From NCBI GenBank assembly GCA_020854055.1, contig JADZGD010000118.1, forward strand, positions 182,152 to 246,151: a stretch of 64,000 bases of DNA. The letters run 5' to 3'. Positions 35,485 through 44,403 of the stretch are shown here, piece by piece. Origin of the DNA: Bryobacterales bacterium. GTDB taxonomy: Bacteria; Acidobacteriota; Terriglobia; Bryobacterales; Bryobacteraceae. Each line of letters starts with the position of its first letter. The stretch's first letter is position 1. Below the pieces are notes generated by a model. It was not told the DNA's origin and searched no databases. It saw only the letters and a program-made list of their open reading frames with translations. The position numbers and the translations under genes were made by a program.

Positions 35485-36765
35485 ATGCAGGCAGAACTGG
35501 CGTTTGGGAAGAACGGGCTGCCGATCAGCCTGCCTGAGGGTTACGCCTACCAGATCATCCAAGCGCGTTCGGCGGCGCCTCTGGCCGATGCCGCGACCGC
35601 GATCGGCGAGGCCCTGGACGCCCCGGTGGAATCCGCGCCGCTCGAAGAATTGGCGCAGGGAAAGCGCACCGCGGCGATCTCGGTCTGCGACATTACGAGG
35701 CCGGTGCCGAACCGGGTGATGCTGCCCCACGTGCTCCACCGCCTGCACCGGGGCGGAATTCCGCCGGAAGGGGTGACTATACTGATCGCCACCGGGTTGC
35801 ATCGCCCGGCGAGCGGCGCCGAGATCCGGGAGATCCTCGGATCCGAGATTGCCGCGAGGTACCGTGTGGAGAACCACGACGCGCGGAATCCGGATCAACA
35901 CCAAGGCCTTGGAAAGACTTCAAGCGGTACGCCGGTATCCATCGACCGGCGGTTCCTGGCCGCGGAATTGAAGATCACACTGGGGTTCATCGAGCCACAC
36001 TTGATGCTGGGGTTTTCCGGCGGACGGAAGTTGGTTGCTCCGGGGCTGGCGTCACAGGAAACGATTAAGGCGCTGCATAGCCCGAGGTTCATGCGGGATG
36101 CGCGAACCGCCGAGGGGTCAATCGACGACAATCCGTTGCATGACGATTTACTCGAGATCGCGCGCATGGCGGGACACGATTTCATGCTGGATGTGGCGCT
36201 GGCGCGCGATCGCGGAATTGCCGGCGTGTTTGCCGGGCATCCGGAAAAGGCCCACCACAGGGGCGCCCGGTTTGTGGCCCAGGTGATGCGGGAGACGCTG
36301 GAGCAACCGGCCGATGCGGTGATCACGACAGCGGCGGGATATCCGCTGGATCTCACCTTCTACCAGGCGGTGAAGGGCATCACGGCGGCGGCGCACGCGG
36401 TGAAACCGGGAGGCCGTATCCTGTTGGTTGCCGCCTGCCAGGAAGGGGCAGGCGGAGCCGAGTTTCGCCAGATGCTCACGCGGTTTGCAACCGATCGCGA
36501 ATTTCTGGCGGCAACAGCCACGGCTCCGGTGGTGGTGGACCAGTGGCAGTTGGAAAAGCTGGCATTGGTTACCGAAAAGGCCCGCGTACTGTTCTATGTT
36601 CCGGGGTTGCCGGCTGAGTATAGTGGGAAACTGTGGGGGCCGGTGTTCCAGAATGTCGATGAGGCGCTCGCTGCATTGCTGGAGGGTCTGCCGCCACGGT
36701 CCCGCGTAGCGATACTCCCGGATGGGCCTTATGTGCTGGCTGAAGTGGCGGGTGTTACGCGCTGA
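35485..36765 (+). CDS. LarA-like nickel-dependent 2-hydroxyacid racemase/epimerase
   Basis: The 426-residue protein is of the LarA (DUF2088) family. The family's cofactor and catalytic positions are recognisable: His106 (ATGLHRPAS), His172 and Lys182 (EPHLMLGFSGGRK, spaced by 10 as His174/Lys184 in LarA). Lactate, malate or other 2-hydroxyacid racemisation via the nickel-pincer NPN cofactor is known for the family. No larB, larC or larE cofactor genes are in the window. GAGGAG precedes the ATG. It lies 12 nt after the propeller gene and 22 nt before the glycosidase gene, so it is likely in one transcript with them. Confidence 0.85.
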   Translation: MQAELAFGKNGLPISLPEGYAYQIIQARSAAPLADAATAIGEALDAPVESAPLEELAQGKRTAAISVCDITRPVPNRVMLPHVLHRLHRGGIPPEGVTILIATGLHRPASGAEIREILGSEIAARYRVENHDARNPDQHQGLGKTSSGTPVSIDRRFLAAELKITLGFIEPHLMLGFSGGRKLVAPGLASQETIKALHSPRFMRDARTAEGSIDDNPLHDDLLEIARMAGHDFMLDVALARDRGIAGVFAGHPEKAHHRGARFVAQVMRETLEQPADAVITTAAGYPLDLTFYQAVKGITAAAHAVKPGGRILLVAACQEGAGGAEFRQMLTRFATDREFLAATATAPVVVDQWQLEKLALVTEKARVLFYVPGLPAEYSGKLWGPVFQNVDEALAALLEGLPPRSRVAILPDGPYVLAEVAGVTR

Positions 36766-36787
36766 GTTCCTCGAGCAAGGAGTTTCG

Positions 36788-39118
36788 ATGATCAACCGGC
36801 TGTTATGGGCCGTACTGCTGTGTGGAATGTGCTTCGGGCAGGGACCGCAACTGCTCTATCATCGAGACTCCCGGCGGTTCAGCTTCGGTTTGGTGGAGGG
36901 CGTCCGGTTCGGGGTGAACGTGGACGGGAGAGACCTGTGGGCCGCCGATGCCCGCGAGGCTGCCTGGGCCGCGGAGAATAACGGTGGCGGCCGGCTGGCG
37001 TTGCGGTTCGATCACCCACGGATCGAATGGGTCATCGAACTGACGCGGGGCGTGGATGGAACTTCCGCGCTGGTCCGATCGGAGATTCGCAACACCGGGG
37101 CCGTGGCTGTCCGGTTGGGCCGATGCCGGTTGGCGGATCTGAGCGACTCGTCTTCGCGAATTGATCTGGCGAGCGGCGCTGAACGAAGCGTCGAATTTGT
37201 GGCGTCGGGGGCGCAGACGAAATCTTACGTCAGGGCAGTCCGGGGGCCCAAACACGCGATCTCACGCACCCTGGCTCAGATCTACAACCCGGAGTCGAAG
37301 CGGACGCTGCAACTGGCATTTCTCTCGTTCGATCGTGTTCACACCGAACACGAGGTGTGGTGGGACGAACAACGCGCGGCGGTGGCTTCCAGTTCGTACT
37401 GCGATTTTCTGGGATTTGTGCTGGAGCCGGGACGCCAGGTTCGAAGCGAGGAACTGGCTATCGAAATTCGATCCGATCCGGTGGAAAGCCTGGAACACTG
37501 GGGCGATCTGGTGGCGGCACGCTATCATCCGCCGGTTCCCAAAACCATTCCGGCGGGCTGGGTGGGTTACTCGTGGGTGGACGGCTTCAACGTCGAGCGC
37601 TACGAAGATGTGGTGAAACGCAACGTGCGCGCGATCCGGGAGCGGCTGCCTGGCTTCGACATCAACTATGTGTGGGTAAGCATCGGGAATCTGGAGCGGA
37701 ATCTGCCCGGCAACTGGCTGAGGTGGAACTACAAGAACTTTCCAGGCGGTCCCGAAGCGCTGGTGAAGGATCTGGCCGAGCGAAATTTCCGCCTCGGGTT
37801 CTGGATTGCGCCATTCTGGTTTAGCGGCAACGCGGAACAACACGAGCGGTTGGAGCCAGCCTACCTGAAGCACGGTGGCAAACCGCTGATTATCCCGCAC
37901 CGCGATCTGGGCGCAACCTATGCGCTCGACCCCACGCACCCGGCAACGCATCAATTTCTGCGTGAGGTCTTCAGCGCGTATCGCCGGTGGGGGATCCGCT
38001 ACTACATGCTGGATTTTCTTAACGCCGTTTCGGGACCGGTGCCGGGAGGTTATACTTATGACGGCTTCTACCGGCGGGACCTGGTCCCGGGACCCGAGAC
38101 GCTCCAATCGGGGCTGAAGGTGATCCGAGAGGCGGCCGGTCCGGAGACCTATCTGCTCGGCTCTACCGGACCGACGTACCAACTGATAGGCATTGCCAAC
38201 GGGATGCGCACGGGCAGCGACTACGGCGAAGGACGTCCGCTCTACGGCCCAGGCAAGGGGTTCTACCCGGGGACGTTCGTCGTAAACAAGCCCGACTTCT
38301 GGAACGGGCATGCCACGGCGCTGGGGGCGATGGCGACAGCCTTTTTTACCCATCGCAAGCTATACCTCTCCGATTCGGGTAACGTGTTGACGCTGGACAA
38401 ACCGCTGCCGCTCCCCGATGCGCAGATTGCCGCCACCATCTTCGGAATCAATGGTGGACCGGTCATGTTGGGTGACGACATCGCGCGCATCGATCCCGGG
38501 CGGCTGGAGATTTTGAAGAAGGAATTTCCCCGGCTGCCGGAGACGGCCACGCCACTTGACCTGTTCCAATCGGTGGACCCTGATTACGCCAAGCTGTTCC
38601 GGCTGCCGGTGAAACTCGATTGGGGACGCTATGAACTGGTGGCGATCTTCAACCTGGGTAACGACGTGATGCGCCAGAGGGTGAATCTGGCACGCGTCGG
38701 CGTGGAAGCTGCGCATCCGGTGGCGGTGTGGGATTTCTGGAACGAGCGATATCTGGGCGTGCACAGTGGCGCGCTGACCGTGGATGTAGCCCCGCGGTCG
38801 GTGGTGCTGCTGCGGCTGAGCGAGGCGCGGAATCATCCATGGCTGCTCTCCTCGGACCTGCATATTCGTCAGGGCCAGGCAGAGATCCAACACTGCCGCT
38901 GGGACGATGCCAGAATGGAGCTGACGATCACAGCCGTTCGGCCTGCCGGATACCAGGGCAGCATCTACGTTCGCGCTCCGAAGGGATTCGCGGTGGCCGA
39001 CCCGGCCGGGCTGTGGCTGGCGCGCGATGGAGTCGACTCCTCACTGATCGTGCGTTATCCGGTGTCGTTTGGCACCAGCGGGCGGGATATCAGGACAATC
39101 CGTTTCAAGAGATTTTAG
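36788..39118 (+). CDS. Secreted GH36/melibiase-like alpha-galactosidase family protein
   Basis: This 776-residue glycoside hydrolase of clan GH-D type has a signal peptide (about 1-17), then a beta-rich N-domain. The (beta/alpha)8 barrel has the nucleophile-type Asp409 in YYMLDFLN and a candidate acid/base Asp478 in MRTGSDYGE. Other supportive motifs are NFRLGFWIAPFW and the C-terminal beta domain with LVAIFNLGN. The likely substrates are alpha-galactosides or related sugars. ATG at 36788 with AAGGAG 6 nt upstream is chosen over a start at 36722 inside the LarA gene. Confidence 0.82.
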   Translation: MINRLLWAVLLCGMCFGQGPQLLYHRDSRRFSFGLVEGVRFGVNVDGRDLWAADAREAAWAAENNGGGRLALRFDHPRIEWVIELTRGVDGTSALVRSEIRNTGAVAVRLGRCRLADLSDSSSRIDLASGAERSVEFVASGAQTKSYVRAVRGPKHAISRTLAQIYNPESKRTLQLAFLSFDRVHTEHEVWWDEQRAAVASSSYCDFLGFVLEPGRQVRSEELAIEIRSDPVESLEHWGDLVAARYHPPVPKTIPAGWVGYSWVDGFNVERYEDVVKRNVRAIRERLPGFDINYVWVSIGNLERNLPGNWLRWNYKNFPGGPEALVKDLAERNFRLGFWIAPFWFSGNAEQHERLEPAYLKHGGKPLIIPHRDLGATYALDPTHPATHQFLREVFSAYRRWGIRYYMLDFLNAVSGPVPGGYTYDGFYRRDLVPGPETLQSGLKVIREAAGPETYLLGSTGPTYQLIGIANGMRTGSDYGEGRPLYGPGKGFYPGTFVVNKPDFWNGHATALGAMATAFFTHRKLYLSDSGNVLTLDKPLPLPDAQIAATIFGINGGPVMLGDDIARIDPGRLEILKKEFPRLPETATPLDLFQSVDPDYAKLFRLPVKLDWGRYELVAIFNLGNDVMRQRVNLARVGVEAAHPVAVWDFWNERYLGVHSGALTVDVAPRSVVLLRLSEARNHPWLLSSDLHIRQGQAEIQHCRWDDARMELTITAVRPAGYQGSIYVRAPKGFAVADPAGLWLARDGVDSSLIVRYPVSFGTSGRDIRTIRFKRF

Positions 39119-39161
39119 CGGCTGGTGGCTGCCCGGCAAACCTTATACTGAATGTTTCACT

Positions 39162-41795
39162 GTGGATTCTTCTTTCTCGCGGTTCCCCGTTCGCAGCGCA
39201 CTGGTAGTGGCTGCGTTTGCCTGCTCGTTAGCTGCCGGTGGCAAAGCGCCGGCATCGCCTCCGGATGAAAAGCCGGCCGCCACTACGGAAAGTGCGGAAA
39301 CTCAAAAACGGGTTGAGCTGAACTTGCTGGGGAAAGTGGATGCCGGCGCCGGTGAGAGCCGTCGCAACGAGAATCTCCAGTTCAACCTGATCGATAACAA
39401 CGCGCTCAAAGAGATGAACGTGCGGTTGGGCGCGACGGCTACGTTGATCGACTATTTTCAATCCCAGCGCAGCTACTTCGGTACGGAGTTCGGCAACTCT
39501 CCTTCACCGGTGATCGCCATCACGCCGTTTGCAGCCCCCAAGTGGCACGGCACGGTTTTTGCCAGCCACGATAACAGCATCTTCAAAGCGCGCTCGTTCT
39601 TTCAGGCCGGCCCGGTGCAGCCGGAGCACGACAATCGCGATGGATTTCGTTTCGGCTTCATCCCCTGGAAGGCCGGCTACGTGTCACTTGAAGGCAGCAT
39701 CGAAGCGATCCGGGGAAGTGTGAACGGCAATGTTCTGGTGCCGGAGGCTGGGGAGCGGACAGCCCTGGCGGCCGATCCGCAATTGCATTCTCTAATTGCG
39801 GGCTACCTGGCGGGCTTTCCGGCGTTGCGGCCGAACCGGACGGACATCAACCCTCGCGCGCTGAATACGAATGCCCCGCAGCGGATCGACGGCCGGGACG
39901 GTTCGGCGAGGGTTTCACAGGATCTCACGCGCCACGATCGTGTACTCGCCAGCTTTCAGTTCACCGGGCAGGCGGTAGAGGCGTTCCAGTTCGTTGCCGG
40001 GCAGAATCCCAACACGGATACCAAGTCGGACCGGGCCAGGATGACTTGGAACCGCCAGTGGTCGCCGGACTTCAGCATGGTTGTTTCGGCGGGACTCGAT
40101 CGCCTGCATTCGAGACTGAGGCCCGATGCCGGATCTCCGGCCGCAACCGTGGCGGTCTCAGGGCTCCAGACCCTGGGACCATTGAACAGCATTCCGATCG
40201 ACCGTACGCTGAACACATTCCATTATGAAGGCGCCGTGACGCGAGTATATAGCCGGCACACGCTCTCCACCGGCGCCGGAATCATCCGCCGGCAGGATAA
40301 CGGTACCGAAACGGATTGCCACCGCGGGTACTTCTCGTTCAGTTTCGATTTCGGCCGCTCCGGAATCGACAATTTTCGCCTTGGAACGCCGACCCAGTAC
40401 ATCATTTCTGTTGGCGACGTTCATCGCGGGTTCCGCCAGTGGCTTCCGTATCTGTACGCCGGGGACGATTGGAAAGTCAGCTCCCGCTTCACGCTTCACT
40501 ACGGAGTACGGTACGAAGCTGTGGGGAAGCCCAGTGAGGTGCAGAATCGCAACCGGATTCCATACGGCTGCGATTGCAATAACGTCGCTCCACGCCTGGG
40601 ATTGGCTTACCGGATTGGAGTCAGGTGGGGTGTGTTGCGCACGGCCTACGGGTTGCACTACGGCGACATTTTCCCGGTGACTTACTCGCAAGTCCGCTAT
40701 TCGCCTCCGGGTAGCGAAAAGCTGGTGCTGCAGGCGCCCGATATGCTGAATCCACTGTACGGGCTGAAGCACACCGGCGACCGGCCGGATGTACTCGGTA
40801 ACCGCTACGTGCTCGATCCGGGACTGGTGACACCGTACTCGCAGCAGTACAGTTTCAGTTGGGAGCCGGATTTCTTCTCTAACTGGAAGCTGCAGTTGGG
40901 TTACGCCGGCAGCCGGTCCAATAAGCTGCTGATCATGTGGTATCTGAATCGCGGGCGGGTGGTGGCTGGGATTCCACAGACCACCGAAACCATCAACCAG
41001 CGGCGGGCTGACCCCTCGCTAGCCGAGATCCGCTACGTGTTGAACGGTTCGCGCGGCTTTTACGACGCAGCGCGGGTGACGCTGCTTGCTCCACGTTTCC
41101 ACGGGCTGAGCCTCGATGCCGCATATTGGTTCAGCAAAGCGATCGACCTGGGTGCGGATTACACCAACACGGCCTACGACGCGGATTCGCGCCTCTCGCG
41201 CAGCCAATCGGAATTTGAGACCCAGAAAGACCGGCGGGCGCTGAGCCGGTTTGACCAGCCGCACGCATTTCTCACGCGGACCAGCTACGAATTGCCGCTT
41301 CATGCGCGCGGGTGGAGGGGTGGTCTGTTGAATGGATGGAACGCATCGGGCGTGCTGCTGCTCAAGAACGGTACGCCATTCACGGTGACGACGCCCGATG
41401 GTCCGGGCTACGGTAACGTGGACGGCAATGGCGGCGACCGTCCGAACTTATTGATGCCTGCGATTCTCGGACGCGCCATTGGGAATCCGGACACCTCGGT
41501 GGCGATGCTGCCACGGGCGGCATTCGCATTCATGGCGCCTACCGATGCGGGTGGCAACCTGGGAGTGAATACGTTCCGCCGGGGCGGGATTCACAACCTG
41601 AACGGGGCGCTGGCGAAAACCTGGCGGGTCGGTTCCGAGGCGCGGGTGACGCTTCGCGCCGAATCGATCAACCTGACGAATACGCCACAGTTTGCCGAGC
41701 CGGGCAGCGTTCTTGGTTCACCCGAATTCGGTTACATCACGAACACGCTGAATGACGGGCGAACGTTTCGCTTCACTTTGACGGCTGGCTGGTGA
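39162..41795 (+). CDS. Oar-like outer-membrane beta-barrel protein lacking the regulatory N-domain
   Basis: An 877-residue outer-membrane barrel resembles the C-terminal portion of Oar/TonB-dependent receptors (LYAGDDWKVSSRFTLHYGVRYE, LQLGYAGSRSNKLL, LNGWNASGVLLLKNGTPF, LRAESINLTNTPQF, final Trp). Unlike the receptor at 4755, it has no carboxypeptidase-regulatory domain; a signal peptide and a short Lys/Pro-rich linker lead straight into a region of unclear plug character. The GTG at 39162 fits the signal peptide; TATACT at 39144-39149 lies 12 nt upstream. It follows the GH36-like gene by 43 nt. Confidence 0.75.
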   Translation: MDSSFSRFPVRSALVVAAFACSLAAGGKAPASPPDEKPAATTESAETQKRVELNLLGKVDAGAGESRRNENLQFNLIDNNALKEMNVRLGATATLIDYFQSQRSYFGTEFGNSPSPVIAITPFAAPKWHGTVFASHDNSIFKARSFFQAGPVQPEHDNRDGFRFGFIPWKAGYVSLEGSIEAIRGSVNGNVLVPEAGERTALAADPQLHSLIAGYLAGFPALRPNRTDINPRALNTNAPQRIDGRDGSARVSQDLTRHDRVLASFQFTGQAVEAFQFVAGQNPNTDTKSDRARMTWNRQWSPDFSMVVSAGLDRLHSRLRPDAGSPAATVAVSGLQTLGPLNSIPIDRTLNTFHYEGAVTRVYSRHTLSTGAGIIRRQDNGTETDCHRGYFSFSFDFGRSGIDNFRLGTPTQYIISVGDVHRGFRQWLPYLYAGDDWKVSSRFTLHYGVRYEAVGKPSEVQNRNRIPYGCDCNNVAPRLGLAYRIGVRWGVLRTAYGLHYGDIFPVTYSQVRYSPPGSEKLVLQAPDMLNPLYGLKHTGDRPDVLGNRYVLDPGLVTPYSQQYSFSWEPDFFSNWKLQLGYAGSRSNKLLIMWYLNRGRVVAGIPQTTETINQRRADPSLAEIRYVLNGSRGFYDAARVTLLAPRFHGLSLDAAYWFSKAIDLGADYTNTAYDADSRLSRSQSEFETQKDRRALSRFDQPHAFLTRTSYELPLHARGWRGGLLNGWNASGVLLLKNGTPFTVTTPDGPGYGNVDGNGGDRPNLLMPAILGRAIGNPDTSVAMLPRAAFAFMAPTDAGGNLGVNTFRRGGIHNLNGALAKTWRVGSEARVTLRAESINLTNTPQFAEPGSVLGSPEFGYITNTLNDGRTFRFTLTAGW

Positions 41796-41804
41796 CCGGT
41801 AGAG

Positions 41805-41993
41805 TCAATCGGCCGGTGGACGCTTCCATTCGATCCAGGCAAGGCCAAAAAATCCGGCCGCAATGATGAAGCGGAGGCTGATCAGCCAGATGACGCCCCC
41901 CACCAGGATCCGCTGGATCGCCAGCAGCGTGAACCCTGCCGCGATACAGAAATACCAGATGGCGAACAACTGATTGCGCAGTGGGCCACTCAC
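41805..41993 (-). CDS. Small two-helix membrane protein
   Basis: A 62-residue protein with two hydrophobic helices (about residues 8-27 and 30-52) and a charged C-terminus. It is not recognised. The GTG start at 41993 has no Shine-Dalgarno, but a TAAACT hexamer (42002-42007, minus strand) ends 8 nt before it, as in the other leaderless candidates here. It converges on the outer-membrane barrel gene with 9 nt between stops. Confidence 0.5.
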   Translation of the reverse strand: MSGPLRNQLFAIWYFCIAAGFTLLAIQRILVGGVIWLISLRFIIAAGFFGLAWIEWKRPPAD

Positions 41994-42001
41994 TCTAGAA
42001 A

Positions 42002-42007
42002 AGTTTA
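42002..42007 (-). promoter_or_regulatory. -10-like TAAACT for the two-helix protein
   Basis: The hexamer ends 8 nt before the GTG at 41993 on the minus strand; there is no Shine-Dalgarno between them. Confidence 0.4.
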
Positions 42008-42033
42008 ACCCGGTACGGCGGCACAGCGGAAGT

Positions 42034-42052
42034 TAGCCCGCATTACTCACGA
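42034..42052 (+). repeat. Left terminal inverted repeat of the IS1380 derivative
   Basis: TAGCCCGCATTACTCACGA; it pairs with the right copy at 42844-42862 with two mismatches over 19 bp. Confidence 0.75.
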
Positions 42053-42134
42053 AACCTACTAGCAAAAAGCCGTCTTCTGGGGCATAACTGAGTTTCCAAG
42101 CCAGTTTGACGCCCAACAGGAGACGACTTTCACT

Positions 42135-42625
42135 ATGACAGAGTGTACACAAGACAGCTTCGAGTTTGAAGCTCATTTTTGGCGGCGGGTCACGACGACC
42201 TTCAATGCCGGGACGCTGACCAGCGACGGCGGCGGTTCGCTGTTGCGCCAGACCGAGCGCCGCATCGGCTCGACCAGATGCTGGCTCAGCGCATCTACGC
42301 TTTGGCGCTGGGCTACGAAGACCTCAACGACCACGAGCAGTTGAGGCACGATCCGATGCTGACGTTGCTGTCGGGTAACAAGCCCGGCCCGGCGCCGGCG
42401 GGCAAGAGCACGCTCAACCGCATGGAATTGTCGCCGGCGGGCGATGGTTTGAAAGAGCGCTATTCCAAGATCAGCTACTCGGCCCAGGCGGCGACGATCC
42501 GGCCGAGGCTGCTGAAAATCGCCGCGCGCTTGAGGGTGACGGCGCGGCGAATCTGGATGAGTTACAGCAGCGCATACGCCTGGCGGAACCAGTTTGAGGT
42601 GGGGTTTGCCGCCTTGCATCGCTGA
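42135..42625 (+). pseudogene. IS1380-type transposase remnant with two deletions and a frameshift
   Basis: The first frame (from 42135) reads the family N-terminus MTECTQDSFEFEAHF...TTTFNAGTLTSDGG up to RRIG. A deletion junction near 42270 then shifts the frame. The next frame continues with DQMLAQRIYALALGYEDLNDHEQLRHDP. After RYSKISYSAQA (about 42492) a second deletion removes the whole DDE catalytic region and joins to the C-terminal family sequence RLLKIAARLRVTARRIWMSYSSAY. The product cannot be an active transposase. AGGAG at 42118-42122 is the relic ribosome binding site. Confidence 0.85.
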
Positions 42626-42843
42626 GCCGAAAATCGGCGGCTGAAAACAGACGACTTCCCAATTCCGCATTTTCGAAACAGCTCGAAGTGTGCTCGGAAG
42701 GGCCGTCAAAGCGGGTGATCGAGCCGCTGCGAGTCTGCTCTGGCAGAGTTGAAGGCCGAATTTCAGCCCAGACGAGCCAGCCAGATCCCGAGTGGAGGTC
42801 GCAACGGCCCAAATCGCCACCAGCCGACACCTCAAGTCAACTC

Positions 42844-42862
42844 TCGTGAGAAATGCGGGTTA
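42844..42862 (-). repeat. Right terminal inverted repeat of the IS1380 derivative
   Basis: TCGTGAGAAATGCGGGTTA on the plus strand is the imperfect reverse complement of the left repeat, with 17 of 19 matches. Confidence 0.75.
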
Positions 42863-42944
42863 GAACGATTACCGGACAAAAAGCCGTGGCGCAACCCGAA
42901 CATGGCGATTCCGCGCGCCGCGCCACGGCCAGCGAACATCGAAG

Positions 42945-43436
42945 TTACTGACGGTTCATCATTCCGCCGCCGTAGCCGGGTCCCATGCCACCGCCCATGC
43001 CGAACGGACCGGTTCGGTATTTCGATTGCTGATCCGGCGTAAGAATCGCATAGAAGGCCGCTTCGGCCTTGGCGTGAATCGAGGTCAACTGGCCTTGGAG
43101 CCCGCCGATGGTTGACGAAAGCTGATCAATTGCTCCCAGGTCGTTCTTCTTGATCGCGTCGCGCAGCGAAGCCTGATTCTGCCGGAGGCTGGTGACGACC
43201 GGCTGCGAGGCGGTATGCACGTCGGTAAAGATCTTTGTCGCCTGGATCTTCTGCGCGTCGGTGAGACCGAGGCGCCGCGTTAAGCGATTTACCCGCATCT
43301 CGACCATCTGCGACTGATCGAAGTTTCCTCCCATCATCCCGCGCCGGCCGCGGCCCGGGCCCGGATCTGGCTGCCCTAAAACGAGGCCAGCGGAAACGGC
43401 GCTCATCGCCAACAGTTTCATCCATTTGGATTTCAT
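42945..43436 (-). CDS. Periplasmic LTxxQ (Spy/CpxP-like) protein
   Basis: The 163-residue secreted protein has a signal peptide (about 1-22). Two LTxxQ-type motifs (LTDAQKIQATKIF and LTPDQQSKY) frame a helical domain, as in Spy/CpxP chaperones that protect the periplasm under stress. Both ends are Gly/Met-rich (GRRGMMGG and the C-terminal GMGGGMGPGYGGGMM), which could bind metal. ATG at 43436 is chosen because AGGAAGGG lies upstream and it leads into the signal peptide; the longer frame to 43550 overlaps the divergent gene. Confidence 0.8.
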   Translation of the reverse strand: MKSKWMKLLAMSAVSAGLVLGQPDPGPGRGRRGMMGGNFDQSQMVEMRVNRLTRRLGLTDAQKIQATKIFTDVHTASQPVVTSLRQNQASLRDAIKKNDLGAIDQLSSTIGGLQGQLTSIHAKAEAAFYAILTPDQQSKYRTGPFGMGGGMGPGYGGGMMNRQ

Positions 43437-43525
43437 GGGCTGGTTTCCCTTCCTGACTTCAAAACCCCACTCCCGTCTGGAAGTTGCGCCACCGGACGAG
43501 ATTCGCCCGGGCTGCGCGGATGTGG

Positions 43526-43531
43526 TATTGT
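43526..43531 (+). promoter_or_regulatory. Extended -10-like TATTGT for the isomerase/epimerase gene
   Basis: TGGTATTGT (TG at 43523-43524) gives an extended -10; the hexamer ends 9 nt before the ATG at 43541, with no Shine-Dalgarno. Confidence 0.4.
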
Positions 43532-43540
43532 TTCGACGAA

Positions 43541-44389
43541 ATGACTTCATACGATACGCTCTCCCGCCGCTCGTTCCTATCCACGGCCGCGGCGCTGTCT
43601 GTTCCGCCGGCGGCCGCCCGAAAGAAGACTATCCCCGTGGGCCTTGAACTTTACTCGGTTCGCGACGTGCTGCAGAAGGATCTGGAAGGCACCGTCCGCG
43701 CCGTCGCCCGGCAGGGTTATGCCGGAGTGGAATTCTACGCCCCCTATTTTGACTGGACGCCGGAAAAGGCCCGGGAAGTCCGCAAACTGCTTGATGACCT
43801 GAATATCCGCTGTTTTTCCACCCACAACAGTTCCGCCTCGTTCGCGCCCGAGAACCTGAACAAAGCGGCCGATCTCAACCGGATTCTGGGCAGCCAAATC
43901 ATCGTTATGGCCAGCTCCGGCGGAGCCAAGACGCTGGATGACTGGAAGCGGGTAGCGGAACGGCTGAACGCCGGCTCGGAAAGGTTCCGAATGGCCAAAA
44001 TACGCGCCGGGTATCACAACCATGCGAGTGAGTTCAAACCGCTCGACGGCACACGGCCAATCGAACTGCTGGCCGCCAATACCACCAAGGACGTGGTGTT
44101 GCAGCTCGATGTCGGCACCTGTGTGGAAGCCGGCTACGACCCGGTGGCCTGGATCAACCACAACCCCGGACGCATCCGTTCCATTCACTGCAAGGACTGG
44201 TCTTCGGATCCATCCAAGGGCTACAAGGTGCTGTTTGGAGAGGGCGATGCACCCTGGAAGAAGATCTTCGCCGCGGCCGAGAAGACCGGCGGAGTTGAAT
44301 ACTATCTGATCGAACAGGAAGGCTACTCGCTACCTTCGATCGAGACGGCGGAGCAGTGCCTGGCGCGGTTCAAGAAGATACACGGTTGA
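43541..44389 (+). CDS. Xylose-isomerase-like TIM-barrel sugar isomerase/epimerase, Tat exported
   Basis: The 282-residue protein has a twin-arginine leader (SRRSFLSTAAAL) followed by an AP_endonuc_2/xylose-isomerase-like barrel: GLELYSVRDVL, GYAGVEFYAPYF, AGYHNHASEF, LQLDVGTCVEAG and IHCKDW. His and acidic residues in these motifs usually bind a divalent metal. Family members act as sugar epimerases or as lyases and hydrolases of 3-keto-glycosides. It converges, with 14 nt between stops, on a DUF1080 gene, which supports a shared role in glycoside breakdown. Confidence 0.85.
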   Translation: MTSYDTLSRRSFLSTAAALSVPPAAARKKTIPVGLELYSVRDVLQKDLEGTVRAVARQGYAGVEFYAPYFDWTPEKAREVRKLLDDLNIRCFSTHNSSASFAPENLNKAADLNRILGSQIIVMASSGGAKTLDDWKRVAERLNAGSERFRMAKIRAGYHNHASEFKPLDGTRPIELLAANTTKDVVLQLDVGTCVEAGYDPVAWINHNPGRIRSIHCKDWSSDPSKGYKVLFGEGDAPWKKIFAAAEKTGGVEYYLIEQEGYSLPSIETAEQCLARFKKIHG

Positions 44390-44403
44390 GTCTCGCGGCC
44401 CAT

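Larger units (their letters stand above)
42033..42863 (+). mobile_element. IS1380-family insertion sequence, internally deleted (about 830 bp)
   Basis: Terminal inverted repeats bracket the element. The left end at 42034-42052 and the reverse complement of the right end at 42844-42862 match at 17 of 19 positions (core CCCGCATT-CTCACGA). The inside carries an untranslated leader, a transposase with N- and C-terminal parts but no catalytic core, and about 220 bp of 3' sequence. Flanking GAAG and GAAC are near-identical but not a perfect target duplication. Full-length family members are about 1.7 kb, so roughly half is missing. Confidence 0.8.

Noticed and set aside
42863..42944. Gene content to the right of the IS element
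   Set aside because: The 82 nt between the IS end and the LTxxQ gene holds no open frame or structure I can support.
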